From Marinobacter segnicrescens (lineage in GTDB: Bacteria; Pseudomonadota; Gammaproteobacteria; Pseudomonadales; Oleiphilaceae): DNA of 37,494 nucleotides. The notes under the pieces are model-generated. The model made no database searches. It worked only from the letters and a program-made list of their open reading frames with translations, and was not told where the DNA came from. Where the stretch lies: the NCBI RefSeq assembly GCF_900111555.1, contig NZ_FOHZ01000027.1, forward strand, positions 1 to 37,494, given 5' to 3'. Shown here one piece after another: positions 16,615 through 25,444 of the stretch. Numbering within the stretch: the stretch's first letter is position 1; each line of letters opens with the position of its first letter. The translations under genes were made by a program, and so were the position numbers.

Positions 16615-17705
16615 AGGCTCATCGGCTTGGAGCCCTCATCGTCAAGGAAAGTCGCGAGCTAATTCGCGACCCGGTTACCATTGCGTTGGCCGTGATCATG
16701 CCGCTGATCATGCTTTTTCTGTTCGGCTATGCGGTCAATCTGGATGTGGAACAGGTTGCCGTGGGCATTTACGATCTGGACAACACGCCGGCAAGCCGCG
16801 ACCTGTCAGCCCGTTTCGACAGCTCGCGGTATTTTCAATTAGAGCAGAAAACGACCGATCTCCGCGATCTGGAGTCGGCACTGCAAAGCTCGACCATCAG
16901 CATGGGCGTGGTGATTCCAGCCGGCTTGGCCCGGCAACTGCTCAGAGGCGACGAGGCGCCTGTCCAGGTGATCGTGGACGGCGGCTATCCTGTTCTGGGT
17001 CGATTGGCATCGGCCTATGCCGAGGCGGTAATCGCAAATTTCCCCGCCCCGCGTCAGAGCGCCGTCCGGGTCCAGGCCAGGGTCTGGTTCAATCCCTCCC
17101 TGCGCAGCGTCAATTTCGTCATCCCCGGGTTATTTGCCGTGATCCTGATGGCGTTCCCACCCCTGCTGACCGCCCTGGCGATCGTGCGTGAGAAAGAGAC
17201 CGGTACGATTGAGCAGATCTATGCATCGCCGGTCACCTCAACCGAGTTTGTTGTCGGCAAGCTGGTGCCCTACGGTCTGGTGGCTTTCCTGGAGATTCTT
17301 ATGGTCATGGTGGTGGGGTTTGCCTGGTTTCAGGTCCCCATTGCCGGCAGCCCGATACTGCTGCTGACGTCCGCTTTCGTTTATGTGCTGACCACGGTGG
17401 GTATCGGCCTGTTGGTCTCATCCCTGGTCCGTACCCAGTTGGCGGCCATGTTGATAACGCTGATTGTCACCTTGATGCCGTCGTTTTTGTTTTCCGGTTT
17501 TCTGTTCCCTCTGTTCACCATGCCTCTTGCCCTGCAACTGTATAGCTGGCTTTTCCCTGCCGGTTATTTTATGGAAATCTCCCGGGGCATCGTACTGAAA
17601 TCAGCCGGCCTTGAAGCCGTTCTGCCAAATCTGATGATGTTGATCGTCTATACGGTCCTGGTATTTGTCTTCGCGGCCTGGCGAATGAAGCAGAAGGTGG
17701 CCTGA
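16611..17705 (+). CDS. ABC-2 type permease, first subunit (YbhS/YbhR type)
   Basis: A 364-residue inner-membrane protein. An N-terminal helix (about 22-41, containing VIMPLIMLFLFGYAV) is followed by a periplasmic domain of roughly 130 residues. A block of five to six C-terminal helices then contains the conserved ABC-2 motif IVREKETGTIEQIYASPV. The ATG at 16611 overlaps the ATPase stop by four bases and the protein ends just at the start of the second permease. It would form a heterodimeric channel with that subunit. Confidence 0.94.
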   Translation: MKAHRLGALIVKESRELIRDPVTIALAVIMPLIMLFLFGYAVNLDVEQVAVGIYDLDNTPASRDLSARFDSSRYFQLEQKTTDLRDLESALQSSTISMGVVIPAGLARQLLRGDEAPVQVIVDGGYPVLGRLASAYAEAVIANFPAPRQSAVRVQARVWFNPSLRSVNFVIPGLFAVILMAFPPLLTALAIVREKETGTIEQIYASPVTSTEFVVGKLVPYGLVAFLEILMVMVVGFAWFQVPIAGSPILLLTSAFVYVLTTVGIGLLVSSLVRTQLAAMLITLIVTLMPSFLFSGFLFPLFTMPLALQLYSWLFPAGYFMEISRGIVLKSAGLEAVLPNLMMLIVYTVLVFVFAAWRMKQKVA

Positions 17706-18808
17706 TGGGAATTGCCTTATTTGGTTTGTTGCGCAAGGAGCTCGTGCAGTTCTTTCGTGACCGGTTGATACTGACCCTGATACTTTGGCTTTACACCATT
17801 GAAGTCGTCATTTGTGCCGTTGCGCTCAGTTTTGATGTAAGCCACCTGCCCCTGGCGGTGGTGGACGAGGATCGCAGCGCCTTGAGTCGCTCGTTGATCC
17901 AGAAATTTGCGGTGAGCGAAACCTTCGACCTGAAATTTCAGGAAACCCGTGTGGCAACCGCCACTGACCTCCTGGAGAAAGGCGATGCCACCATGGTGTT
18001 GGTCGTTCCCGCCGGGTTCGAAGGTGCTCTTCTCGCTGGCAAGAGTGCTCAGCTCCAGTTGCTCCAGGACGGCACCAATTCCAACATTGCCGCCAATGCC
18101 GTCAATGATGCTCTGCAGATCGTCCAGCGCCAGGAGCGCGAAGCGCTCCCTGCTGCCGGGAAGAAGGGGGTCGCGGTACCCCTGATCCGTATCTGGTATA
18201 ACCCCGATCTGACAACATCGGGTTTTATCGTGTTATCGATGATTGCTCTGGCCGGTATGATGGTGGGCGTTATTCACCCGGCCGCCTCTATTGTCCGGGA
18301 AAAGGAGCGAGGCACTATCGAGCAGCTGCTGGTGACGCCCATTTCCACCCTGGAACTGTTCCTGGCCAAGGTCACACCCACGCTGATCATGGGCGTACTG
18401 TCCATCTTTCCGAGTTTGGTGATTGTCAGAGTCTTTGATGTGCCCCTTCAGGGCAGTCTGCTTTTATTTCTGGTGCTGACCGCCATCTTTTTGCTCAGTG
18501 CGATTGCGCTGGGCGTACTGATTGCCGCCTACAGCCGGACCCTTCAGCAGGCGTTGCTGCTCTCCTTTTTCGGACTTTTCCCGCTGATGTTCCTGTCGGG
18601 CAGTTTGACGCCGGTAGAAGCCATGCCGCCTTTCCTGCAAAGCCTCTCCCTGCTGAGTCCACTGCGTTATTACATGGATATCATCGTCGGTATTTTCCTC
18701 AAAGGCGCCGGCCTGGCGGTTCTCTGGGATGAGGCTCTCGCCTTGCTGGTAATCGGTGTCACGCTGTTTATTTTCTCCCTTTGGGTCTTTCGACGCCGGG
18801 TACAATGA
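17705..18808 (+). CDS. ABC-2 type permease, second subunit (YbhR/YbhS type)
   Basis: A 367-residue paralogue of the preceding permease. It starts at ATG 17705, sharing one base with the previous stop (TGATG). The layout is the same: helix about 20-42, a periplasmic domain, then helices with the motif IVREKERGTIEQLLVTPI. It is the last gene of the exporter operon. About 90 bp of sequence without a recognised signal separates it from the IS1182 fragment. Confidence 0.94.
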   Translation: MGIALFGLLRKELVQFFRDRLILTLILWLYTIEVVICAVALSFDVSHLPLAVVDEDRSALSRSLIQKFAVSETFDLKFQETRVATATDLLEKGDATMVLVVPAGFEGALLAGKSAQLQLLQDGTNSNIAANAVNDALQIVQRQEREALPAAGKKGVAVPLIRIWYNPDLTTSGFIVLSMIALAGMMVGVIHPAASIVREKERGTIEQLLVTPISTLELFLAKVTPTLIMGVLSIFPSLVIVRVFDVPLQGSLLLFLVLTAIFLLSAIALGVLIAAYSRTLQQALLLSFFGLFPLMFLSGSLTPVEAMPPFLQSLSLLSPLRYYMDIIVGIFLKGAGLAVLWDEALALLVIGVTLFIFSLWVFRRRVQ

Positions 18809-18899
18809 GATCGGTTGGGTGAGTGCCTGACGTTTGTCGCTACACGGCCAAGAGGATACGGCGCATAGGCATCAGGATTACCGTGATTATTCATTTTCA

Positions 18900-19211
18900 T
18901 CAGTAACCTGAATCATTGCCAGCCGCCAGGACCCGAAGGGCGACATCTTCTTCCAACTTCCGGGCGATCTTTCGTGATGAAAACACGCCGGTCGCGTACG
19001 CATAGATCAACACCTTCAACATCATCCGCGGATCGAAAGGCGAGTTGCGCCGACCGCTCCCTTCATACCGGGCGTAGAAGGCACTCAGATCCAGTTCCTC
19101 GACCACGTCACTGATGAAATAGGCCAGATGCCCTTCGGGCAGCCACTCGTTCAGGCTCGGGGGAAGAAGCAGTTCCTGATCAGGTGAATAGGGGCGGAAG
19201 GTGGTTCCCAT
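18900..19211 (-). pseudogene. N-terminal fragment of an IS1182-type transposase
   Basis: 103 codons from ATG 19211 encode the N-terminal DUF772-type part of an IS1182-family transposase (MGTTFRPYSPDQELLLPPSL, then NEWLPEGHLAYFISDVVEEL). Full-length proteins are around 450 residues. After VLAAGN the family match is lost and the frame ends DSGY. Only about 20 bp of 5' flank remains before the duplicated promoter copy begins at 19232, so both ends of the element are gone. It is a scar, not an active element. Confidence 0.85.
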
Positions 19212-19231
19212 CGGATTCTCCGGTGCTGAAG

Positions 19232-19498
19232 AATTGCCAAAGTGGAAAGTTTGATGCGTATCAATTCCTCATTATAGAGAGGCTCTTTTTTCATCTTTTG
19301 TTGGATTTTTTCAGCATGAATTCAGGCTCATGAGTTTTAGTGGTAGGTAATGGCTGTCTGCTGGCGTAATTGTCAAAACGAAACAACATAAGGGAAAGGG
19401 AAGATGGATATTAAAACCTTCGGAGAACTTATTAACTGGACACGGGACCTGCATGCTCATCTTGCAAGATGCCTGTCCCACTGCGCCACTAAGAATGA
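19232..19498 (+). repeat. 267-bp direct repeat, copy 2 (FNR promoter in front of phosphoketolase)
   Basis: Same sequence as 9277-9543 apart from T at 19373. The copy starts right behind the transposase fragment and breaks off inside codon 32 of the copied gene. The next 97 bp to the phosphoketolase ATG are not shared with copy 1. They include an inverted repeat CCGGG-N6-CCCGG at 19506-19521. Confidence 0.95.
19251..19264. promoter_or_regulatory. Perfect FNR/ANR box, duplicated copy
   Basis: This is the copy of the 9296 box, with all ten fixed bases kept. It is 345 bp upstream of the phosphoketolase start and is the only FNR-type site seen before that gene, so it may have placed the gene under oxygen control. 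Confidence 0.75.
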
Positions 19499-19526
19499 TG
19501 TGAGACCGGGCAAATACCCGGGGTAA
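19404..19526 (+). pseudogene. Truncated 5' copy of the 9449 gene, 40-codon leader ORF
   Basis: The copied ribosome site and ATG are intact. The frame keeps the first 31 residues of the 9449 protein, then runs on as DVRPGKYPG and stops at 19524-19526. It would be translated upstream of phosphoketolase if the copied promoter is active. A function as a leader peptide is possible but not shown. Confidence 0.7.
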
Positions 19527-19595
19527 TCCGGATATTTACGGCGAGGATTTCTAGTAGGCCACCATTAACGTCAGTAGAGTTATCAGGGAGAGATC

Positions 19596-21971
19596 ATGAA
19601 CGGCTATTCCATTGAGGATTCACATCGAATCCAGCAGCGTGCTGCCCAATACCGGCAGCGTTACCCCCAGTTTGCCAACTGGGCAAAAGGGCGCGGGGTG
19701 ATCGAACATACCGATTTGACCCAGGTGCGCGTGTTCGACCTGTGCCAGGAACTCGTTTGTGCCGGGCGTTATGACTCGCTCGACGATGCCCTGATTATTT
19801 TCGAGGCTGCAGACACCCTCACCAACGCGGCCATGTGGCTGGTAGCCCACATGACTTATGCCAGCAGAGTGGACCTGTCCGGACAGCCGCTGGCGGCGGA
19901 TGACTTCAAGGAAAATCCTCAGGGGCATACCGGTGGTTCGCTGAACATGGTGCCTGCCTATCTTGGCTACACGGCCGCCAACGCGTTGGCGGGGCTGACC
20001 CGTAGCTGGCTGATGGGGCAGGGGCACTGTGTGGCGGCTATCGAAAGCGTCAACATACTGCTCGGCAATCTGCATCCAGAACAGCAGGCTCGGTACACGC
20101 TCGACGAGGTGGGGCTGTCCCGGCTGGTGAGTGACTTTTACAGCTACGCCGTCACTCCGGATGGCACACCGGGGGTTCCCCTGGGCAGTCACGTCAACCC
20201 CCACACTGCCGGCGGGCTGATCGAGGGCGGATATCTGGGCTTCGCTGAACTGCAATACACCCACATGCCGCTGCCGGGGGAGCGTCTGGTCGCGTTTCTC
20301 AGTGATGGGGCATTTGAGGAGCAGCGGGGCAGCGACTGGGCAAGCCGCTGGTGGCGAGCCGAGGACTGTGGCCTGGTGACCCCGGTGATGATTGCTAACG
20401 GGCGCCGCATTGATCAACGGTCAACCATTTTTCTGCAAGGGGGGACGGACTGGTTCCGGCAGCACCTGGAGCTCAATGGCTTTTACCCCATACTCATTGA
20501 TGGCCGCGATCCTGCGGCCTTTATCTGGGGCATCTTCGAGGCCGAATCGAGGCTTCAGGCGTGCAGCGAACAGGTCAGCGCCGGCCACATGAGGTACCCT
20601 GTAAAGCTCCCCTATCTGATTGCCGAGACGGTCAAAGGCTATGGTTTCTATGGTGCTGGTTCAAACGCGGCGCATGGTACCCCGCTTCCGGCAATACCGA
20701 GATTTGATGAGGTCTCGCGCAGGCACTTTAACGAATCCATTGCCCGTTTGTTTGTGCCCGAGATCGAGATTCACGGCGCCCGCGACGTGCTGGCAACTCA
20801 CCGGGCAGACGATCGGCCTGCGGAAAAGGATCATCCGCTGAGTTGTCGTGACGTCAAGCTGCAAACTGTACCCGAACCGGTCTGGTTGCAAACGGCGGTA
20901 TCAGAGTCGCCCATGGTGGCGATTGATCGGCAGTTTGTTGCCCTTGTAAAGGCCAACCCGGCGCTTCGTATTCGTCTGGGGAACCCGGATGAATTGCGTA
21001 GTAATCAGATGAACCAGTCGCTTGACCTTCTGAAGCATCGCACCTTGACGCCCGAGCCCGGCCTTGCGGAATCCCTTCACGGCTCGGTAATCACAGCCCT
21101 GAATGAGGAGGCCGTTGTCAGCGCCGCTCTGGGTAATAAGGGAGGTATGAATCTGGTGGTGTCCTACGAAGCGTTTGCCATGAAAATGATTGGCGCTCTT
21201 CGGCAGGAAATTATTTTTGCGCGACACCAGAAAAGTCTCGGTCGGCCCGCCCGATGGTTATCCGTGCCGGTCATTGCGACGTCGCACCTCTGGGAAAACG
21301 GCAAGAACGAGCAGTCTCATCAGGATCCGGCCTTCGGCGAAGTCCTGATGGGAGAAATGAGTGACACTGCCCGCGTTGTCTATCCTCCCGACTGCAATAG
21401 TGCTGTGGCGTGCCTTAACGAGTGTTTTCGAACCCAGGGGCAGTTCTGGGCCATGACGGTTCCCAAGGCAAAACTGCCTGCCGTTTTTGACGGCCGTCAG
21501 GCTGTGCAATTGCTCCGGAATGGTGCCATCGCTCTTGGTGAAGCCGGTGATGTGCAGTTGATCGCTGTCGGCGCCTATCAACTCCGGGTTTGCCTTGAGG
21601 TTGCCGAAGCGCTGGCTCAGAGAGGGCTTTCGAGTGGTGTGGTCTGCCTTCTCGAGCCCGGTCGATTCCGGAGTCCCCGGGATCCAATCGAGTCAGGACA
21701 TCAGTCTGGTACTTCTTACAGGGCCGAGCTGTTTCCCCACGATACAAAACTCAGAGTGTTCGTCTGCCATATGCGCCCAGAGGCATTGCTGGGAATCTGC
21801 CGTCCTCTCGATCTCGGACCTGACCGGACGCTGGCGTTTGGTTATGAAAACCATGGTGGCACCCTGGATACATCGGGGCTGCTGCAGGCCAACAAATGTG
21901 ATGCACATTCGATAGTGCAGGCGATCCTGTCAAAAAGTGGCTCCTCAGGCGCTGATAAGGCGACATTGTAG
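19596..21971 (+). CDS. Divergent phosphoketolase-family TPP enzyme
   Basis: A 791-residue protein with the length and overall pattern of xylulose-5-phosphate/fructose-6-phosphate phosphoketolase. The start ATG 19596 has GGGAGAG upstream. The early active-site block reads ENPQGHTGGSLNMVPAY (about 107-122), which differs from the PGHGGP block of classical enzymes. SDGAFEEQRG (from 236) occupies the TPP/Mg position. The C-terminal half has the transketolase-like pyrimidine-domain region around NKGGMNLVVSYEAFAMKM. Classical enzymes split xylulose-5-phosphate to acetyl phosphate and glyceraldehyde-3-phosphate. Some databases call members of this clade xylulose-5-phosphate 3-epimerase, so the exact reaction is uncertain. 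It stands alone behind the duplicated FNR promoter. Confidence 0.85.
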   Translation: MNGYSIEDSHRIQQRAAQYRQRYPQFANWAKGRGVIEHTDLTQVRVFDLCQELVCAGRYDSLDDALIIFEAADTLTNAAMWLVAHMTYASRVDLSGQPLAADDFKENPQGHTGGSLNMVPAYLGYTAANALAGLTRSWLMGQGHCVAAIESVNILLGNLHPEQQARYTLDEVGLSRLVSDFYSYAVTPDGTPGVPLGSHVNPHTAGGLIEGGYLGFAELQYTHMPLPGERLVAFLSDGAFEEQRGSDWASRWWRAEDCGLVTPVMIANGRRIDQRSTIFLQGGTDWFRQHLELNGFYPILIDGRDPAAFIWGIFEAESRLQACSEQVSAGHMRYPVKLPYLIAETVKGYGFYGAGSNAAHGTPLPAIPRFDEVSRRHFNESIARLFVPEIEIHGARDVLATHRADDRPAEKDHPLSCRDVKLQTVPEPVWLQTAVSESPMVAIDRQFVALVKANPALRIRLGNPDELRSNQMNQSLDLLKHRTLTPEPGLAESLHGSVITALNEEAVVSAALGNKGGMNLVVSYEAFAMKMIGALRQEIIFARHQKSLGRPARWLSVPVIATSHLWENGKNEQSHQDPAFGEVLMGEMSDTARVVYPPDCNSAVACLNECFRTQGQFWAMTVPKAKLPAVFDGRQAVQLLRNGAIALGEAGDVQLIAVGAYQLRVCLEVAEALAQRGLSSGVVCLLEPGRFRSPRDPIESGHQSGTSYRAELFPHDTKLRVFVCHMRPEALLGICRPLDLGPDRTLAFGYENHGGTLDTSGLLQANKCDAHSIVQAILSKSGSSGADKATL

Positions 21972-21973
21972 CG

Positions 21974-22060
21974 ATGGAGCGCGAGGATCGATTTACAACA
22001 GTCTTTACGGGGAAAAGTAAAGCGTTGGTGATCACCGTGCTGATTCTCACACTAACCTGA
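21974..22060 (+). pseudogene. N-terminal remnant of a gene with signal peptide, cut by the IS1380 remnant
   Basis: ATG 21974 opens a 28-residue frame, MEREDRFTTVFTGKSKALVI followed by TVLILTLT, which looks like a signal peptide. It is stopped at 22058 exactly where the putative IS1380 end (CCTGAATCA) begins. It could be the front of the outer-membrane protein whose back end lies at 23343-23753. The assignment is inference. Confidence 0.45.
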
Positions 22061-23362
22061 ATCAGTGACTTTGCAGGCCAATATACCCCGCAAAGCGCCA
22101 TCGGCGCTAATGTGAGTGAAAACTTGACCAAAAGCAGGTTGATAATGCCTGGAACGTGCAGGCTGAAGTCGATCAGCCACCAGGATTTGGCTGTTTTTTG
22201 ATCAAGCTAGGGTCGCCAGGCAATAGCGGATTGCCCCGGCATGGTTTCCCGGGTGGTTTTAAGATATGGCCGTTGTCGAATTGGCTTATCCGGAGGAGGC
22301 GATTCCTTCGTAAAGATCTTGGTAAACGGCAAAGCCCGGACAGTGCCGGCCAAAGCGCAGGATCCACTGCCGGCCACTATGCACCAGGCGACAGGCCATG
22401 GTCATCAGTTCCTGCATCACCGTTCTCAGGCGACGGCGTTTGGCCGGGTGGCGCACCGGCGCATCCGGGCCGGTCAGCCTCAGGCCCATCCAGTGCAGCA
22501 CGTTGTACCCCATCGTTGCGAAGGCCATGACCAGGTTGTTGGTGTCGAACTTGCCGGAGGGCAGGCGCTCCGGGTCCAGGTCGGTCTTGAACTCACTGTG
22601 AAACTGTTCGCTGGTGGCGTGGTCGCTATACAGCGCCATGACTTGTTGGTCACTGACCTCGTCGACTGGTAAGGAAGTAATCCAGCCTTCGAGGCTGACC
22701 TCCGGCTCCAGGTACAACTGGCCAGCGGCATCACTGGTGCGAACAGTGACCTTCACGATGCGGCGCAGACCGGGTTCGTCCGGAAGGTCTTCTGACAGAA
22801 CCGCTTCCATCTTGCCGTCGCGCTCCAGTGTCCAGGCCTTCTGGGCCTGAGCCTTGTCCGCCCAGGCCAGGGGGTCCTGCTTGCGAGGGTTCCACTTGAT
22901 CAGGAAGTCGATCTGGTCCTGCTCGCGCAGGAAGTCGCGATTGTCACGGGCATCGTGTGCACTGTCCAGACGCAGCAGGATGGGCTTGTCCGTCAGTGAC
23001 CGGGCCCGGGGCAAAACCCGTTTGAGGGTATCCAGAAAACCATTATTGGCGTGCTGGCTGCCAGGGCGTAGCTCGCAACCCAGGCACCAGCCTTCCTGGC
23101 CCAGATACGCGGCAATGGGTGCATAGCCGTCGTAACCCTTGTAGGTGTAGCTGACACCCTCTTTATGGGTCTGGCTGTTGTCCATGGGAAAGACATCCAT
23201 ATCCAGGGCAACATGGCCCATCGCCAGTGGTGACACCGGCGCTTCGACGGACTGAAGAAATTCAACGCTGGCATCCTCCAGCAATGACGTCAGGGCTTGG
23301 GCATCTTCATCAAATCGCTGGCGCAAACGGGCTGAAGATGGCGACGATCCCACAGTACGCAA
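22057..23362 (-). mobile_element. IS1380-type element remnant with N-terminally truncated transposase
   Basis: A minus-strand frame from about 23362 to 22286 encodes 358 residues of an IS1380-type DDE transposase: HVALDMDVFPMDNSQTHKEG near the front, LLRLDSAHDARDN with a catalytic Asp, and SEQFHSEFKTDLDPERLPSG with the catalytic Glu region near the back. The N-terminal part of roughly 80-100 residues is missing and the frame has no proper start codon. From 22057 to 22285 there is no gene; this is taken as the untranslated end of the element, starting CCTGAATCAGTG. The left end has been deleted into the adjacent outer-membrane protein gene. Confidence 0.75.
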
Positions 23363-23753
23363 CAGCGAGCTGCGCCTGCTGCTCGGCTATGAGCAGGAAA
23401 TTGCCCGTAACCTGACCCTGGGCCTGCAATACTACCTTGAGCGCATGGGCGAGTTTGAGGCCTACCGGCGGGCCTTGCCCCCGGGTGCCCCGGTGCGGGA
23501 CGAGAATCGCCACGTCCTCACCCAGCGGCTGACATGGCTGACACACAGCCAGAATCTGGAGTGGTCGTTGTTCCTGTTCTACTCGCCCTCGGACCGGGAC
23601 GCGTACCTGCGCCCCCGGGTGGGCTATCAGGTTGATGACCATCTCTCTGTTGAAGCCGGCGGAAACCTGTTTTTCGGCGCCCAGGAGGAAACCTTCTTCG
23701 GTCAGTTTGAGGACAACAATAACCTGTATCTGGGGGTACGCTATGGGTTCTGA
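23343..23753 (+). pseudogene. C-terminal fragment of an outer-membrane beta-barrel protein
   Basis: An open frame enters from the IS1380 remnant and runs to a stop at 23751-23753, with about 136 residues after the junction near 23340. Alternating hydrophobic and polar strands are visible (LRLLLGYEQEIARNLTLGLQ, EWSLFLFYSPSDRDAYLRPR). The last residues, LYLGVRYGF, end in the C-terminal Phe typical of outer-membrane barrels. An internal ATG at 23445 is not a convincing start. I cannot name the family; no signal peptide is attached here. Confidence 0.6.
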
Positions 23754-23828
23754 AAAGGTTAGGTGTTGATATTGAAGGGCTGGCTACTATAGGCCTCACT
23801 CGGTTTACCCAAAGAAAAGGAAATGTAT

Positions 23829-24215
23829 ATGTCTTACACAATGAATCGCGTAATTCAGAATGTGGATTTCGAGACAGTGGATGAGCGAACCCGCAAGGCC
23901 CTGGCCGATCAGGGTTTCGGGGTTCTGACAGAAATTGATGTTAAGGCCACCATGAAAAAGAAACTGGACAAGGACATGCTCGCCTACCGAATTCTCGGTG
24001 CCTGCAATCCAGCCATGGCTTGGGAAGCCATTGGCGTGGAACCCCGGGTAGGCGCTATGTTGCCGTGCAATGTCATACTGCGCGAGACCCCGGAGGGCGT
24101 TGAAGTCAGTGCGGTTGATCCCGTGTTATCCATGACAGCGATCGAAAATGAGCAACTCAAGCATATTGCGGGTGAGGTGAGAGATAGGCTGTCTGAGATT
24201 ATCAAGGCGGTCTAA
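23829..24215 (+). CDS. DUF302 family protein
   Basis: A 128-residue cytoplasmic protein. The start at 23829 (MSYTMNRVIQ) is preferred because AAAGGAAA lies eight bases upstream; an ATG two codons earlier (23823) is possible. It shows the DUF302 pattern: an opening beta strand, FGVLTEIDVKATMKKKL, YRILGACNP and MLPCNVILRE with a conserved Cys in each of the last two. DUF302 proteins are widespread in sulfur-, metal- and stress-related loci and their biochemical role is unknown. It is a single gene; the 110 bp after it hold only a weak hairpin. Confidence 0.9.
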   Translation: MSYTMNRVIQNVDFETVDERTRKALADQGFGVLTEIDVKATMKKKLDKDMLAYRILGACNPAMAWEAIGVEPRVGAMLPCNVILRETPEGVEVSAVDPVLSMTAIENEQLKHIAGEVRDRLSEIIKAV

Positions 24216-24326
24216 CTCGACTCGCACCAAAGCACTCGCTGTGTCTTTAATCATTGCCGCACCGGGTGTCTGGGACCTTGGTTCGGCATACCAAGCAAGT
24301 TGAGCCCCGATCTAAGCCGGCCCACG

Positions 24327-25442
24327 TCAAAGCCACTTGCGTAGCAACAGGCCAAGCGTGTCATACACGCCTTTCATGAAGCCGCGGTGTTTCCAGGCGA
24401 TGCCGGTGATTTCACTGGCATCCAGCAAATCAGTTACGAACTCGTTTCTTAACTGGCCATTCAAGGCTTCGTTTGTGGAAATCAGCGTCAGTTCATAGTT
24501 AATAAACAAACTTCTGTAGTCGAAGTTCGCTGTCCCTATGCTTCCCCAGACATCGTCAACGAGCAGCACTTTGGAATGCATTAGCCGGGGCGTGTACTCG
24601 AATATGCGAACGCCGTGTTCCAACAGTTCTCCGTAAATGGCGCGGGCCGCCCATTGTGCGGGGGTCGAGTCGGTCTTTTCGGTGGTCAGGATCCGCACAT
24701 CGACTCCACGGCGGGCCGCGAGAGCAAGTTGTTTGCGTAATCCCCGGTCCGGTACGAAATAGGGCGTCGCCAGCCAGATTTTGTCGGATGCTCCAGCCAG
24801 TTGGTCTTTGATGGAGCACCGCAGCTGGATGCGGCAGGCGCGTGTGGTATTGGGAGTGATCCGGCTGTCACCGATGGTATGACTCTGTGGGCTCCAGTCA
24901 GGGTGACCGCACCAGAAGGCGTCAAACAGAGCGTCAGCCTCCGCCGCCAGAGGCCCCTCGAAGCACACATGCACGTCGCGCCAACGCTTTGGGCCGTAAT
25001 AGCGCCTCGAGCCTTCGCGATGAATGTTGAAGCCGCCGAGGTACGCTGTTTTGCCGTCAATGACCAGCAGCTTGCGATGGTCGCGACGGTTGTAACGCAT
25101 CGGTTGCCGCCAACTCCAGCGGTGAAAGCGCTGAAGACGGATGCCGGCGGCTCTGAGCTGGCGTCGGTGCTTTCGGGTAAGAACGCTGCTTGAGCCCAGC
25201 GCATCAACGTGAATGCGCACGTCGAGGCCGTGGCGGGACTGCTTCATCAGTTCATCAAGCAGTTCAGTCCCCACCTCGTCCGCCGCGAGGATATACGAAG
25301 CAAGAAAGATACGCTGGGTGGCAGCACGGACCGAGCGAATCATCTCCGCATAGAGTTCGTCTCCCTCACCGAACAGCCTGAACACACCCTTCACGGCCCC
25401 GCCCTCGGGTTCACAGGCGACGTCGCCGGGGTTGCCGTCCAT
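24327..25442 (-). CDS. PLD-family phospholipid synthase, cardiolipin synthase-like
   Basis: A 371-residue protein with two HKD motifs: NRRDHRKLLVIDGKTAYLGG and LMHSKVLLVDDVWGSIGTAN. These are the catalytic pair of the phospholipase-D superfamily. The layout and length match ClsB-type cardiolipin synthases, which join phosphatidyl units at the inner membrane. No long membrane anchor is seen. It begins two bases after the GAPDH stop on the minus strand, so it is read from the same message. The start at 25442 is the first ATG; a start some 16 codons later is possible. Its pairing with a glycolytic enzyme is unusual. Confidence 0.87.
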   Translation of the reverse strand: MDGNPGDVACEPEGGAVKGVFRLFGEGDELYAEMIRSVRAATQRIFLASYILAADEVGTELLDELMKQSRHGLDVRIHVDALGSSSVLTRKHRRQLRAAGIRLQRFHRWSWRQPMRYNRRDHRKLLVIDGKTAYLGGFNIHREGSRRYYGPKRWRDVHVCFEGPLAAEADALFDAFWCGHPDWSPQSHTIGDSRITPNTTRACRIQLRCSIKDQLAGASDKIWLATPYFVPDRGLRKQLALAARRGVDVRILTTEKTDSTPAQWAARAIYGELLEHGVRIFEYTPRLMHSKVLLVDDVWGSIGTANFDYRSLFINYELTLISTNEALNGQLRNEFVTDLLDASEITGIAWKHRGFMKGVYDTLGLLLRKWL

Positions 25443-25444
25443 AT

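Noticed and set aside
22198..22205. TTGATCAA as an FNR-like site
   Set aside because: The four-base spacer is missing, so it does not fit FNR/ANR binding.
23445..23753. Independent 102-residue gene starting at 23445
   Set aside because: No ribosome site, and the coding pattern continues upstream to the IS junction, so it is the back end of a larger protein.
23766..23779. FNR half-site TTGAT upstream of the DUF302 gene
   Set aside because: The second half (AAGGG) does not match ATCAA.
24277..24295. Inverted repeat CTTGGT-N7-ACCAAG as a terminator between convergent genes
   Set aside because: A six-base stem with no T run is too weak to call.
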